The notes beneath the pieces are model-generated. The model had not been told where the DNA came from. It searched no databases and worked only from the letters and a program-made list of their open reading frames with translations. Below, in pieces: positions 9,179-17,428 of a stretch of 64,000 bases of DNA. Numbering within the stretch: the first letter of the stretch is position 1; each line of letters opens with the position of its first letter. The stretch covers positions 62,001 through 126,000 of the forward strand of contig NZ_JACHEN010000007.1 of assembly GCF_014205875.1 (NCBI RefSeq), in the 5' to 3' direction. The DNA comes from Anaerosolibacter carboniphilus. Its GTDB lineage: Bacteria > Bacillota > Clostridia > Peptostreptococcales > Thermotaleaceae. The position numbers and the translations under genes are program-made.

Positions 9179-10585
9179 ATGAAAAAAAGAAAAGCTGTAT
9201 GGATTCTGACATTCTTAGGAATTTTACTGATGCTTTCCTTCATTGTTCTGGGCAGAGGGCTGGTTATGCAATGCGTTCAGTTGAACAGCGACTATTCCAT
9301 GGAAAAGGTATTGGTGTCTGTTAAGAACCAGATAGATCGCCAAGGTATAAATTCCTTTTCAATAGATGATATAGAAAGACTTGAGAAGGAGCTTACAACA
9401 AAACCGATCAGCTATACGACTCAGTCTGGGATTATCAGTACGCCCGTTTCTTCTAGTGAGAGTACAGCCTTGTCGGTCAGACTGGCAGGTGTAGATTATA
9501 ATTACCCGCTGTTCACCAGCATGACTTTGAAAGAGGGGAGTTTTATTACACAGAAACAGGAAGAAGAAGGATCGATGGTTGCAGTAATCGATGAGCAACT
9601 GGCATGGGAACTATTTAAGACAGTAAATGCAACAGGTAGAACCATTGATATTTTCGATAATGCATTCAGGATCACAGGAGTTGTGAAAAAGGATCCATCT
9701 CTTATAGGAAAATTAACGGATGACGGCCTACCCAATGTATACATACCAGCTGCTGTAATGATGGAGCTCGATGTTACAGCACGTATCACGGTTCTTCAGA
9801 TAAAGACAATCGATGGAAATACGCTGAATCAGAATATGGCCGATGTATCGACTGCTCTTCGGCAAATAGGCAAAGATCCTTCAAATTACAATATCGTGGA
9901 CTATAACATTAAATTAGCGTTAATAAAACAGTGGCCTCTTCTGTTCGTATCTATCCTTGGAATTGTATCGATGTTCATACTGCTGGTGCATGTGAAAGAT
10001 TCAATAGGAAATCTATATGCTTTGATAAGGGCTGGGTGTAAGATCGATTATTTCTCAAATGTGATAAAGGGCAATCTGACGGGAATCCGAACGCTAATCC
10101 TTGAAATAACCCTTGGTTTCTTAGGAATTGTGTTCATTTGGCTGGGAATAAGATTCAAGCCTTATATTCCACCGAAATATATTCCTGAGGAGTTAATTAA
10201 TATCTCCTATTATTTGGATTTGATCAGAGATGAGATTCAAGGCGGCATACAAAATATAGGCTATGTCCCACCGCAATCTGAGTTGATTGTTAATGCCGTT
10301 AATATGCTGTTGTATCTGCTCTTCTGCATCTCCGTTGTTTTAGGATTACTGCTTTTGTATATAGGTTTCCGGGAGGTTAAGGCATTAAACCTGGATTCAA
10401 ACAAGCTTATATTTATCTTTGGTTTGTTTTTCGCTTTTTCCTTCGGGATTCTTGCTGTTGCAGCTTTTTTGACAGGACTGCCTTTTATGCTGGATGTAAA
10501 AAGCATCCTGGTTGCATGGGCGTTTATATTCTTAAATATCTTACATATTACAAAAAGAAAGGAAAGTGGGATTAGAAATGTTTAA
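9179..10585 (+). CDS. MacB/FtsX-like permease without a cognate ATPase
   Basis: The 468-residue protein has a membrane helix at 8-28. An extracytoplasmic MacB-PCD-like domain follows (30-255; note V-I-D-E-x-L-A and F-R-I-T-G-V-V), then about five more helices (255-275, 303-325, 375-398, 407-430, 438-455). Canonical MacB-type permeases have four helices and work with an LolD-like ATPase. None lies in this operon, so this protein either borrows an ATPase or works as a non-transporting scaffold. It overlaps the next gene by 8 bases and follows the adaptor by 13 bases, indicating tight translational coupling. Confidence 0.72.
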   Translation: MKKRKAVWILTFLGILLMLSFIVLGRGLVMQCVQLNSDYSMEKVLVSVKNQIDRQGINSFSIDDIERLEKELTTKPISYTTQSGIISTPVSSSESTALSVRLAGVDYNYPLFTSMTLKEGSFITQKQEEEGSMVAVIDEQLAWELFKTVNATGRTIDIFDNAFRITGVVKKDPSLIGKLTDDGLPNVYIPAAVMMELDVTARITVLQIKTIDGNTLNQNMADVSTALRQIGKDPSNYNIVDYNIKLALIKQWPLLFVSILGIVSMFILLVHVKDSIGNLYALIRAGCKIDYFSNVIKGNLTGIRTLILEITLGFLGIVFIWLGIRFKPYIPPKYIPEELINISYYLDLIRDEIQGGIQNIGYVPPQSELIVNAVNMLLYLLFCISVVLGLLLLYIGFREVKALNLDSNKLIFIFGLFFAFSFGILAVAAFLTGLPFMLDVKSILVAWAFIFLNILHITKRKESGIRNV

Positions 10586-12959
10586 AAAAATGATAAGTTT
10601 GTTACTGATAGTGATGCTTATAGTGAGTCTTTCAGCTTGTGGGTCGGAAAGTAAAAATGTTTCTCAACAACAAAATCTCTCCACTTATACAGAAACGGAG
10701 ATCGGGAGCAATTCAGGCCTTATATGGCCAGGAGGCAGTCGAGTAAACTCTAAAAGCCAGCTTGTGGTTTTTGACAGAGGAAATGGAACAAATTCCGGAT
10801 TTGTAACTTTAGATCAGGATGGGAAGCCAGTAGGCGATTCAAAATTAAGTTTTTCAGGAAATGTCAGAGCCTTTGCCCTTGATGGGCAGGACAACATTTA
10901 TGTGGTAACAACGGAGCCAAAGAGTGATAATAATATATCCCAAAATCTTACAGTCCTCACTCCTCAAGGTAATATTTTAAAGACGATTGATCTTGGTACA
11001 TTTTCAGGTACTGGAAGTAATGGGATGAAAAATACAGGATTTACGGATATCGCTATAGATATCAATGAAAGTATATACCTGTCCAACCCTTTAGAGAACA
11101 TCCAGGTGTTTGACAAGGAAGGGCAGAAGGTGAAAAGCCTAGGCGCCCAAGGGTATGAAAGCATCGATATCGATTCGGAGGGCAATATTATTGCTGGAAA
11201 CTTCTTGGGGAACAGAATTATTGAAAAAATTGATGTTTCAACAGGAAAAAGTGTTTGGTCTATTGATTTATCAGCCCAGAATTCAAGTGGAGTATATATG
11301 ATGGGTTCAAACAGGATCAGGTTTTCAAAAGGGGATGAAAGTATTTACTATATCACGAGTCAGGATATTACGAAATATGACTCCTCTGGAAAGCTGATCG
11401 GGACTGTCGTTGATTTTAAATCCTATACGATCCTGGCCAGTGGATATAATATATCCGATATGGATATAGATGCAGCAGGTAATATTTACGTCACTACTAC
11501 ATCTGTACCTGCAGGGGGAGGCGTGAAAATAAAATCTCCTGGGAACAATTCAAATAACGCTGCTGGAGGCAGTTCATCAGGAAACGGTGCCCCTCTAGGA
11601 AATATAAAGTATGAATTATTTAAATATACATTACAGAGCGGGGGCAGCACAGCTCAAAATCAGGAGGTAATTACTGTTTCGGTTCCTATATCCAACAGGG
11701 GCCTTGAAATAGCAGCAAGCAAATTCCAAAAGGATCACCCCGGGTACAGGATCGATATACAGACATACCCCAGTAGCGATTATGAAACCTATGTGAAGAA
11801 TCTGAATACCCAAATACTGTCGGGGAAGGGACCGGACATTATATCTGTCGCTGGGCTGCCCTACGAGAACTATATTTCTAAAAATATACTGGCCAATTTA
11901 AGTGAAATGATGATCGGAGACAAGAACTTTGATACGAGCGAATACTATACCAATATCTTTGATGCGTTAAAATACAATGGAGATCTGTATGTACTGCCCA
12001 CAGACTTTACATTTAATATTTTGATGGCAAACCAAGGAATCCTTGATCAGAAATCCATAAAAATCGATAATAGCAAATGGACATGGAACGATTTTAAATC
12101 CATTGCTGAGCAAGTGACCCAAAAGGATGGTAATGGTGGTACAGGTAATCGGGCAGCGTTGCCTTCCGTCAGTTCCAGCGATCTACTTGATCTCTTTACG
12201 GGTGGCAGCTACAGCAGTTATATTGATGACGGGAGGAAGGCCAACTTTACATCCCAGGAGTTTATGGACCTGTTAAATACGGTCAAAGCCTTTAGTGACG
12301 ACAGTCTTGTTGACAGAAACGTCAAAATGGACATGGTTTCAATCTTGGAAGCGGCAGGCAGAGAGGCGATTGTATTTTATCCCTACACAATTACTGACTA
12401 CAATATGTATGGATTTATGAAAGCTGCATTTAAAGAACAATTAAGTCTTTACAATATGCCCTCAGCAGGTGGTTCTAATGGAGGGACCTTCACATCAAAC
12501 TCAATGTATGGAATAAACAGAAATTCAAAATATAAATCGGAAAGCTGGGAATTTTTAAAGACACTTTTATCTGATGATGTCCAATCCCTGAGCATGCAAG
12601 GAATGGCGGTACAGTCCAAAGCGGGAGGACCTGGGAAAGCATTGGGTGGCTTTTCGGTCAACAAGGCTGCCCAACAGCAGAAGGCGCAGCAAGCAATCGA
12701 TGCATCCCAAAGCGGAAATATGAAAATGATGATGAAAAGTGGGAATGCCAGTATTTCATTGAGTCCTGCACCAATGTCCCAATCGGATATCGACTATATA
12801 AACAAGTTTATCTCGGAATTAAAGATCTATGCCAATGCAGATGCAAACATCGGCAGCATTATACAAGATGAAACCAAAGCATTTTTTTCCGGGGCTAAAT
12901 CTGTGGAAGAGACGACAAAGCTGATACAAGACAGGGTAAATACCTATCTTGGAGAGTAG
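10578..12959 (+). CDS. Lipoprotein fusing a beta-propeller to an extracellular solute-binding domain
   Basis: The 793-residue product carries a lipoprotein signal with lipobox L-S-A-C (Cys21). Residues about 40-310 contain repeats of the NHL/propeller kind, such as D-x-x-x-N-I-Y-V and D-I-D-x-x-G-N-I. A Gly/Ser/Asn-rich linker lies near residues 312-340. Residues about 365-793 form a type-1 periplasmic binding fold of the CUT1 family (G-K-G-P-D-I-I-S-V, W-T-W-N-D-F). The binding half is about the usual length, so the propeller is an added module. It is the likely receptor of this ABC importer. The start at 10578 overlaps the preceding gene; an ATG at 10566 would disturb the signal peptide. 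Confidence 0.85.
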   Translation: MFKKMISLLLIVMLIVSLSACGSESKNVSQQQNLSTYTETEIGSNSGLIWPGGSRVNSKSQLVVFDRGNGTNSGFVTLDQDGKPVGDSKLSFSGNVRAFALDGQDNIYVVTTEPKSDNNISQNLTVLTPQGNILKTIDLGTFSGTGSNGMKNTGFTDIAIDINESIYLSNPLENIQVFDKEGQKVKSLGAQGYESIDIDSEGNIIAGNFLGNRIIEKIDVSTGKSVWSIDLSAQNSSGVYMMGSNRIRFSKGDESIYYITSQDITKYDSSGKLIGTVVDFKSYTILASGYNISDMDIDAAGNIYVTTTSVPAGGGVKIKSPGNNSNNAAGGSSSGNGAPLGNIKYELFKYTLQSGGSTAQNQEVITVSVPISNRGLEIAASKFQKDHPGYRIDIQTYPSSDYETYVKNLNTQILSGKGPDIISVAGLPYENYISKNILANLSEMMIGDKNFDTSEYYTNIFDALKYNGDLYVLPTDFTFNILMANQGILDQKSIKIDNSKWTWNDFKSIAEQVTQKDGNGGTGNRAALPSVSSSDLLDLFTGGSYSSYIDDGRKANFTSQEFMDLLNTVKAFSDDSLVDRNVKMDMVSILEAAGREAIVFYPYTITDYNMYGFMKAAFKEQLSLYNMPSAGGSNGGTFTSNSMYGINRNSKYKSESWEFLKTLLSDDVQSLSMQGMAVQSKAGGPGKALGGFSVNKAAQQQKAQQAIDASQSGNMKMMMKSGNASISLSPAPMSQSDIDYINKFISELKIYANADANIGSIIQDETKAFFSGAKSVEETTKLIQDRVNTYLGE

Positions 12960-12996
12960 GGGAGATGCTAGTGCTTTAGAAATACCATAAACAAAT

Positions 12997-13018
12997 ATCA
13001 GGGGCTTAGGTCCCTGAT
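12997..13018 (+). other. Intra-operon hairpin
   Basis: ATCAGGG and CCCTGAT pair around an 8-base loop between the binding protein and ATPase genes. It has no real T-run, so it is more likely an mRNA stabiliser or attenuator than a full terminator. It could set a higher level of the binding protein than of the ATPase. Confidence 0.4.
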
Positions 13019-13057
13019 TTATCTTCAGATAAGTGAAGTTAGAAGGGAGTGAATATT

Positions 13058-14167
13058 TTGGCAAGCGTAAATTTAAAACATGTGATGAAACGATTTGAGG
13101 GGAAGGTTGTTGCAGTGGCAGATTTTAACCTGGACATTGAAGATAAGGAGTTCATCATTTTTGTAGGTCCTTCCGGCTGTGGGAAGACGACTACACTTAG
13201 GATGATTGCGGGACTGGAAGAAATAACTGAGGGAGAAATATATATAGATGGGAGACGGGTGAACGACGTAGAGCCCAAAGACAGAGATATTGCCATGGTC
13301 TTCCAGAACTATGCATTGTATCCCCATATGACTGTTTTTGAGAATATGGCATTTAGTTTGAAGTTAAGAAAAACACCAAAAGATGAAATAAAAGTAAGGG
13401 TACATGAAGCTGCTAAAATATTGGATATAGAGCACTTGCTTGACAGAAAACCAAAGGCGCTATCAGGAGGTCAGAGGCAGAGGGTGGCACTTGGTCGTGC
13501 AATCGTCCGGAGCCCTAAGGTATTCCTCATGGATGAACCATTGTCAAACCTTGACGCGAAATTAAGAGGTCAAATGAGGACCGAAATCAGCAAACTTCAC
13601 CAGGATCTGCAAACAACTTTTATATACGTTACCCATGACCAGACAGAGGCTATGACAATGGGAACAAGGATTGTTGTGATGAAAGATGGATATATCCAGC
13701 AAGTCGATACACCGCAGGCCCTATACGAAAAGCCTGATAATTTGTTTGTCGCTGGATTTATAGGAAGTCCCCAGATGAACTTCAGGGAAGTCCTTGTTGA
13801 AAACTTGGGAGGAGAAGTATACCTGAAATTTGGCAAAAGCAGCATAAAGCTGCCAGGTGAAAAGGCAAGGAAACTAGAGGAACTGGATTATATAGGGAAG
13901 GAAGTAATCATGGGAGTCAGAGCTGAAAATATGCTTGACGAGCAAATTTACCTTGATTCCCTTGTAGATTGCGTTGTGGAAGCAGGTGTAGAAGTTGTTG
14001 AAATCCTTGGCGCTGAAACGTTGCTGCATGTAAAAGTTGAAGGCACTAACTTTGTTGCAAGAGTGAATCCCCAAAAACGAGTGAAAGTCGGGGATATCAT
14101 AAAACTGGTTTTAGATCCCAGTAAAATCCATATCTTTGACAGGAAAACGGAAAAGGCAATTAGATAG
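13058..14167 (+). CDS. UgpC/MalK/MsmX-type ABC ATPase
   Basis: The 369-residue protein has Walker [11 protein letters not shown]-loop F-Q-N-Y-A-L-Y-P, signature L-S-G-G-Q-R-Q-R, Walker B V-F-L-M-D-E-P and the switch His in V-T-H-D. A C-terminal TOBE/OB region (from about 240) is typical of CUT1 ATPases. TTG at 13058 is chosen because GGGAG lies 8 bases before it and because family members typically begin M-A-S-V; the GTG at 13049 overlaps the ribosome site. It should energise the two permeases at 5976 and 6865. MsmX-like ATPases can serve several importers, so sharing is possible. Confidence 0.9.
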   Translation: MASVNLKHVMKRFEGKVVAVADFNLDIEDKEFIIFVGPSGCGKTTTLRMIAGLEEITEGEIYIDGRRVNDVEPKDRDIAMVFQNYALYPHMTVFENMAFSLKLRKTPKDEIKVRVHEAAKILDIEHLLDRKPKALSGGQRQRVALGRAIVRSPKVFLMDEPLSNLDAKLRGQMRTEISKLHQDLQTTFIYVTHDQTEAMTMGTRIVVMKDGYIQQVDTPQALYEKPDNLFVAGFIGSPQMNFREVLVENLGGEVYLKFGKSSIKLPGEKARKLEELDYIGKEVIMGVRAENMLDEQIYLDSLVDCVVEAGVEVVEILGAETLLHVKVEGTNFVARVNPQKRVKVGDIIKLVLDPSKIHIFDRKTEKAIR

Positions 14168-14256
14168 GGGATGACTAAAAGGCGCGAACTTAAGCTAATG
14201 TATACTATGTATATTGATGGCTTTCCTGAATCCAACTTGAAAGGAATGAATCTCTT

Positions 14257-15096
14257 ATGGCAGGAATTTTCCATTCGCTAAACGATATAAAATCAGGACC
14301 TGGTATTCCTAAAAACGCACCGACAAAACCTCGTATCATCGTTTTCTTCGATATATTCTTCCGCAAGTTCTGGCACCTTGTTAAGCTGAATATGCTGTTC
14401 CTTGTCTTCAACCTGCCGGTAATTGTAGGAATGCCTTTTATCTCACAGTTTTTTCTGCCGATGTTGAATAAAAATGGAGGCTCGATAGGGAATAGTGTTT
14501 ATGAATTGGCATTTTACTTTGCTGCCAGTGCTATTTTTGTATGTATACCGATCGTGACAGTAGGTCCTGTACAGGCGGGATTCACTTATGTACTGAGAAA
14601 TTTCGCCCGTGAAGAGCATGCATTTCTATGGGGGGATTTTAAGGAGCACGCCTTGGGTAACGCCAGACAAAGTATCTTCATATGCCTCATTGACCTGGTT
14701 GTGGTGCTGGTCATTGGGATGGATATCAACTTCTATTTCGGAATAAGTAGGGACAACATATTTTTGACTGCAATGACTTTTTCGATCATGTTGTTGCTTC
14801 TTCTTTACCTAATGATGCACATGTATATTTATCCAATGCTAGTTACATTCAGACTTTCGGTCAAACAGATCTACAAAAATGCTTTTATATTTTCTATCAT
14901 TAGATTTTTACCAAATCTGGGAATACTCGTTCTATGTTTCATATTGGCTGCTTTTCCGCTATTGCTATTCCCGACAGCGGGAGTTTTGTTGTTCTTCCTT
15001 GTAACGATGAGTACCATAGGATTGATTACCAACTTCTACGTATACCCAATACTTAAAAAATACATGATGGATAAAATAGTCATTGACAGGTTATGA
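14257..15096 (+). CDS. YesL-family (DUF624) membrane protein
   Basis: The 279-residue protein has about five or six hydrophobic segments and the N-terminal F-F-D-I-F-F-R-K-F-W-H-L pattern of DUF624/YesL proteins. These often accompany CUT1 sugar transporters in Bacilli and Clostridia, and their function is unknown. It is the last gene of the transporter block. Its final codons contain the -35 element and half an operator of the blaI promoter, so the coding end and the regulatory site share bases. AAAGGA precedes the ATG by about 11 bases. Confidence 0.8.
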   Translation: MAGIFHSLNDIKSGPGIPKNAPTKPRIIVFFDIFFRKFWHLVKLNMLFLVFNLPVIVGMPFISQFFLPMLNKNGGSIGNSVYELAFYFAASAIFVCIPIVTVGPVQAGFTYVLRNFAREEHAFLWGDFKEHALGNARQSIFICLIDLVVVLVIGMDINFYFGISRDNIFLTAMTFSIMLLLLLYLMMHMYIYPMLVTFRLSVKQIYKNAFIFSIIRFLPNLGILVLCFILAAFPLLLFPTAGVLLFFLVTMSTIGLITNFYVYPILKKYMMDKIVIDRL

Positions 15097-15141
15097 CGAT
15101 TGCGATAGTATTTACTTGTAATCAACTATTGTAGTAGTCAT
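15075..15141 (+). promoter_or_regulatory. blaI-blaR1 promoter with BlaI-type operators
   Basis: TTGACA (15083-15088), a 17-base spacer and TAGTAT (15106-15111) repeat the element at 5840. AATAGTCA lies directly before the -35, TGACGATTGCGATAGT overlaps the spacer and -10, and a second imperfect dyad ACTATTGTAGTAGT sits downstream at 15125-15138. The -35 lies inside the last codons of the YesL gene. The match to the upstream promoter indicates autoregulation by BlaI and co-regulation with the transporter. Confidence 0.8.
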
Positions 15142-15157
15142 GTAAGGAGAGATGTAT

Positions 15158-15517
15158 ATGAAAATCAAATTATTCGACTCCGAACTGAAGGTGATGGAAG
15201 TATTATGGAAAGAAGGAAATTTGACGGCAGGGCAGCTTGCCCTTATTTTAAAAGAGGAAACAGGTTGGAATAGGAACACAACCTATACCGTTATCAAAAA
15301 ATGCATCGACAAAGGCGCGATTGAAAGATTGGAGCCTAATTTTACATGCAAGGCGTTAATCTCCAGGGAAGAAGTCCAGGAGCAGGAAACAACTGAGTTT
15401 ATTAACAAAATGTTTGATGGCTCTGCCGAAATGTTCTTTGCAACATTTATTAATGAAAAAAACCTGACGAAAGAACAGATTGACAAACTGAAGAAGCTTG
15501 TTGATAAGTTGAAGTGA
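15158..15517 (+). CDS. BlaI/MecI/CopY-family winged-helix repressor
   Basis: The 119-residue protein has the usual family length. The winged helix spans residues 5-70, with V-L-W-K-E-G and N-T-T-Y-T-V-I-K-K in the recognition helix. A short C-terminal dimerisation segment contains F-I-N-E-K-N-L-T, where BlaR1-type proteases cleave BlaI in known systems. The ATG at 15158 has AGGAGA seven bases upstream; the ATG at 15152 is too close. It is followed by the M56 peptidase with a GAGGTG site overlapping its stop. Targets inferred from operator similarity are its own promoter and the transporter promoter at 5840. Confidence 0.9.
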   Translation: MKIKLFDSELKVMEVLWKEGNLTAGQLALILKEETGWNRNTTYTVIKKCIDKGAIERLEPNFTCKALISREEVQEQETTEFINKMFDGSAEMFFATFINEKNLTKEQIDKLKKLVDKLK

Positions 15518-15527
15518 GGTGAATATA

Positions 15528-17012
15528 ATGAACGTACTGCAAATGAGTGTTTCAGCAGGAATTCTCATTCTTATCATTGCTGGTATAAGGTTGTTCGCCA
15601 TGAACAGGCTGCCTAAAACAATGTTCATTACACTTTGGGGAATTGCTTTATGTCGATTGATCATTCCTTATTCCATTCCTTCAAAATTAAGTATTTATAA
15701 TGCGATAAATCGTTTTAGTGAAGAATTTGCACGAAAAGCTGGAGTAGCAAATGTCGATAATACCAGAGTTTTGATCTATCGAAGTACAGGAAATATGGAC
15801 GTGGTATATAAGTCGTTACAGATAGAACCTATTATGATACTTTGGATCGCTGGAACAGCTTTTCTTGCTCTATTCTTTGCAGCATCCTTTTATAAAAGCT
15901 ACAGAGAAATCAGAACAGCCCTGCCAATCAAAGGGAATACTTTGATTGACAAGTGGTTGAGTGAGCAAAAGACAAACCGATCTATAAGGATTCTGGTATC
16001 GGATAGAATTACAACACCCCTTACCTATGGCATAATAAAGCCTAAAATCATACTTCCAAAGTCGATGGATTACAAGAATGAAATGCAAATGAGGTATATT
16101 CTGGCCCATGAATTGATACATATCAAGCGGTTCGACGCCCTCTGGAAGCTTTTACTGGTCATGGTTCTATGTTTCCATTGGTTCAATCCGATGGTATGGG
16201 TATTGTATATTCTAATGAATAGAGATCTGGAAATTGCCTGTGATGAGAAGGTAATCAAGTTATTTGGAGAAGATACAAAGTCTGAGTATGCGCTATCCTT
16301 AATCGAAATGGCTGAACGTAGAACTAATTTTACTCCGCTATATAGCAGCTTTAGCAAAAATGCCACTGAAGAAAGAATCGTATCCATCATGAAATTTAAA
16401 AAAACATCCGTATTTAGTTTGGTGTTAGCTTTTATGCTTGTTGCAGGAGCAACATTTGTGTTTGCCGAAAGTACTGCAAACAAAGTTCTCCGGCTCTACG
16501 GAGTCATTCAAACAGACAGCGGCAGGTTCAGTTTCGACCTTGATGAAAAGGGAGTGGTTACTGTAAAAAATGCCGATGGAAAGGTAATTAGCACGACTAC
16601 TGTAGACAGTGATGGTAAGGCTACCCTGACGGACGGCAGTGGAAAGACCATTAAAACATTACAATTGGATATTCCTAAACAGCCTCAAGGGAAACGGGTT
16701 ATAATCTATAAAACAGCAATGCTATCTGAAAAAGGCGAGTTGGATGTTAAAAATGAAGGAAGTGCAGGCATCGATACGCTGCCCAAATACATTGTGGAAG
16801 TTGTTGGAAAAACTATGGTGACTGTAAAGGATACTGATGGCAATGTGATTGGTACAGGAACGGCTGATAACAATGGTATGGCAATTATGACAGATAACAG
16901 TGGCCTGAAAATTGGTAATGCAACTGTTAAGGATGGCACGGTGACCAAACTGACTGTAAACTTTCACAATAATGGCAATTCAAATGCTGTGTTTTTTGGA
17001 ACAATTGAGTAA
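15528..17012 (+). CDS. BlaR1-like M56 membrane metallopeptidase with unusual sensor domain
   Basis: The 494-residue protein has N-terminal membrane helices (about 5-23, 32-50, 105-122). The zinc motif H-E-L-I-H at 194-198 and the downstream acidic E-I-A-C-D-E-K complete the M56 site. Helices follow at about 212-232 and 293-313. The outer part, from about 315, is not a penicillin-binding domain: I see no S-x-x-K with partner motifs. It carries two similar beta modules (V-T-V-K-N-A-D-G-K-V-I and V-T-V-K-D-T-D-G-N-V-I). It probably senses an external ligand and inactivates BlaI by proteolysis. A GTG at 15519 is an alternative start with a poor site. Confidence 0.85.
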   Translation: MNVLQMSVSAGILILIIAGIRLFAMNRLPKTMFITLWGIALCRLIIPYSIPSKLSIYNAINRFSEEFARKAGVANVDNTRVLIYRSTGNMDVVYKSLQIEPIMILWIAGTAFLALFFAASFYKSYREIRTALPIKGNTLIDKWLSEQKTNRSIRILVSDRITTPLTYGIIKPKIILPKSMDYKNEMQMRYILAHELIHIKRFDALWKLLLVMVLCFHWFNPMVWVLYILMNRDLEIACDEKVIKLFGEDTKSEYALSLIEMAERRTNFTPLYSSFSKNATEERIVSIMKFKKTSVFSLVLAFMLVAGATFVFAESTANKVLRLYGVIQTDSGRFSFDLDEKGVVTVKNADGKVISTTTVDSDGKATLTDGSGKTIKTLQLDIPKQPQGKRVIIYKTAMLSEKGELDVKNEGSAGIDTLPKYIVEVVGKTMVTVKDTDGNVIGTGTADNNGMAIMTDNSGLKIGNATVKDGTVTKLTVNFHNNGNSNAVFFGTIE

Positions 17013-17094
17013 AATATTGCAACAGATGAGCAGGATATATTTTAACAAAACATAGCCGTGATGCAGCTGTTTCAAGGATCGCTAGAAAATAATC

Positions 17095-17138
17095 AAAGGC
17101 ATCTATCCAATGGATAGGTGTCTAAGACTGTAGACAAA
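17095..17138. repeat. Left copy of 44-bp inverted repeat flanking MarR/MFS genes
   Basis: This stretch matches the reverse complement of 19548-19591 at 39 of 44 positions by eye. It contains its own small dyad, GGCATCTATCC-AAT-GGATAGGTGTC, followed by GACTGTAGACAAA. The copies bracket the MFS and MarR genes. Confidence 0.65.
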
Positions 17139-17140
17139 TA

Positions 17141-17174
17141 GGGTTTCAGAACTTGTACCTAAGTTCTTAAACCC
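17141..17174 (+). terminator. Hairpin, possible terminator downstream of the M56 gene
   Basis: GGGTTTCAGAACTT pairs with AAGTTCTTAAACCC (one mismatch) around GTACCT. The run after it is TATTATTATA rather than pure T, so termination is probable but weak. Confidence 0.5.
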
Positions 17175-17309
17175 TATTATTATATGTTCTTAAAACCACC
17201 TGCTATGCAAATGATTGAGGAAAGCTTCCAGCGGGGTATTACCTCCAAAACTGTTAAGATATAGAAGGTTTCCCGGCCACCAAATCAACAATTTAGGAGG
17301 GATCCTTTT

Positions 17310-17360
17310 ATGAAGAAGGACAATGAAAGTTTATCACACACAACGTGGAGATGTGTGTGA
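17310..17360 (+). pseudogene. IS200-type transposase (tnpA) N-terminal remnant
   Basis: The 16-codon frame MKKDNESLSHTTWRCV then stop matches the N-terminus of clostridial IS200/IS605 TnpA proteins, which continue with K-Y-H-I-V-F-x-P-K. The rest of the gene is absent. A GGAGGG ribosome site and the preceding 80 bases also look like an IS200-type left end. Only the N-terminus remains, so it is a dead fragment. Confidence 0.6.
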
Positions 17361-17428
17361 TGAATTTACGCTTACCCCCTCTATAATTGAAAATGAAGGT
17401 GGATACTTGCCTAAATAAAGCAGGTAGT

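Noticed and set aside
15158..17012. Beta-lactam resistance sensor
   Set aside because: The M56 protein lacks a penicillin-binding sensor domain and no beta-lactamase or PBP2a-like gene is linked.
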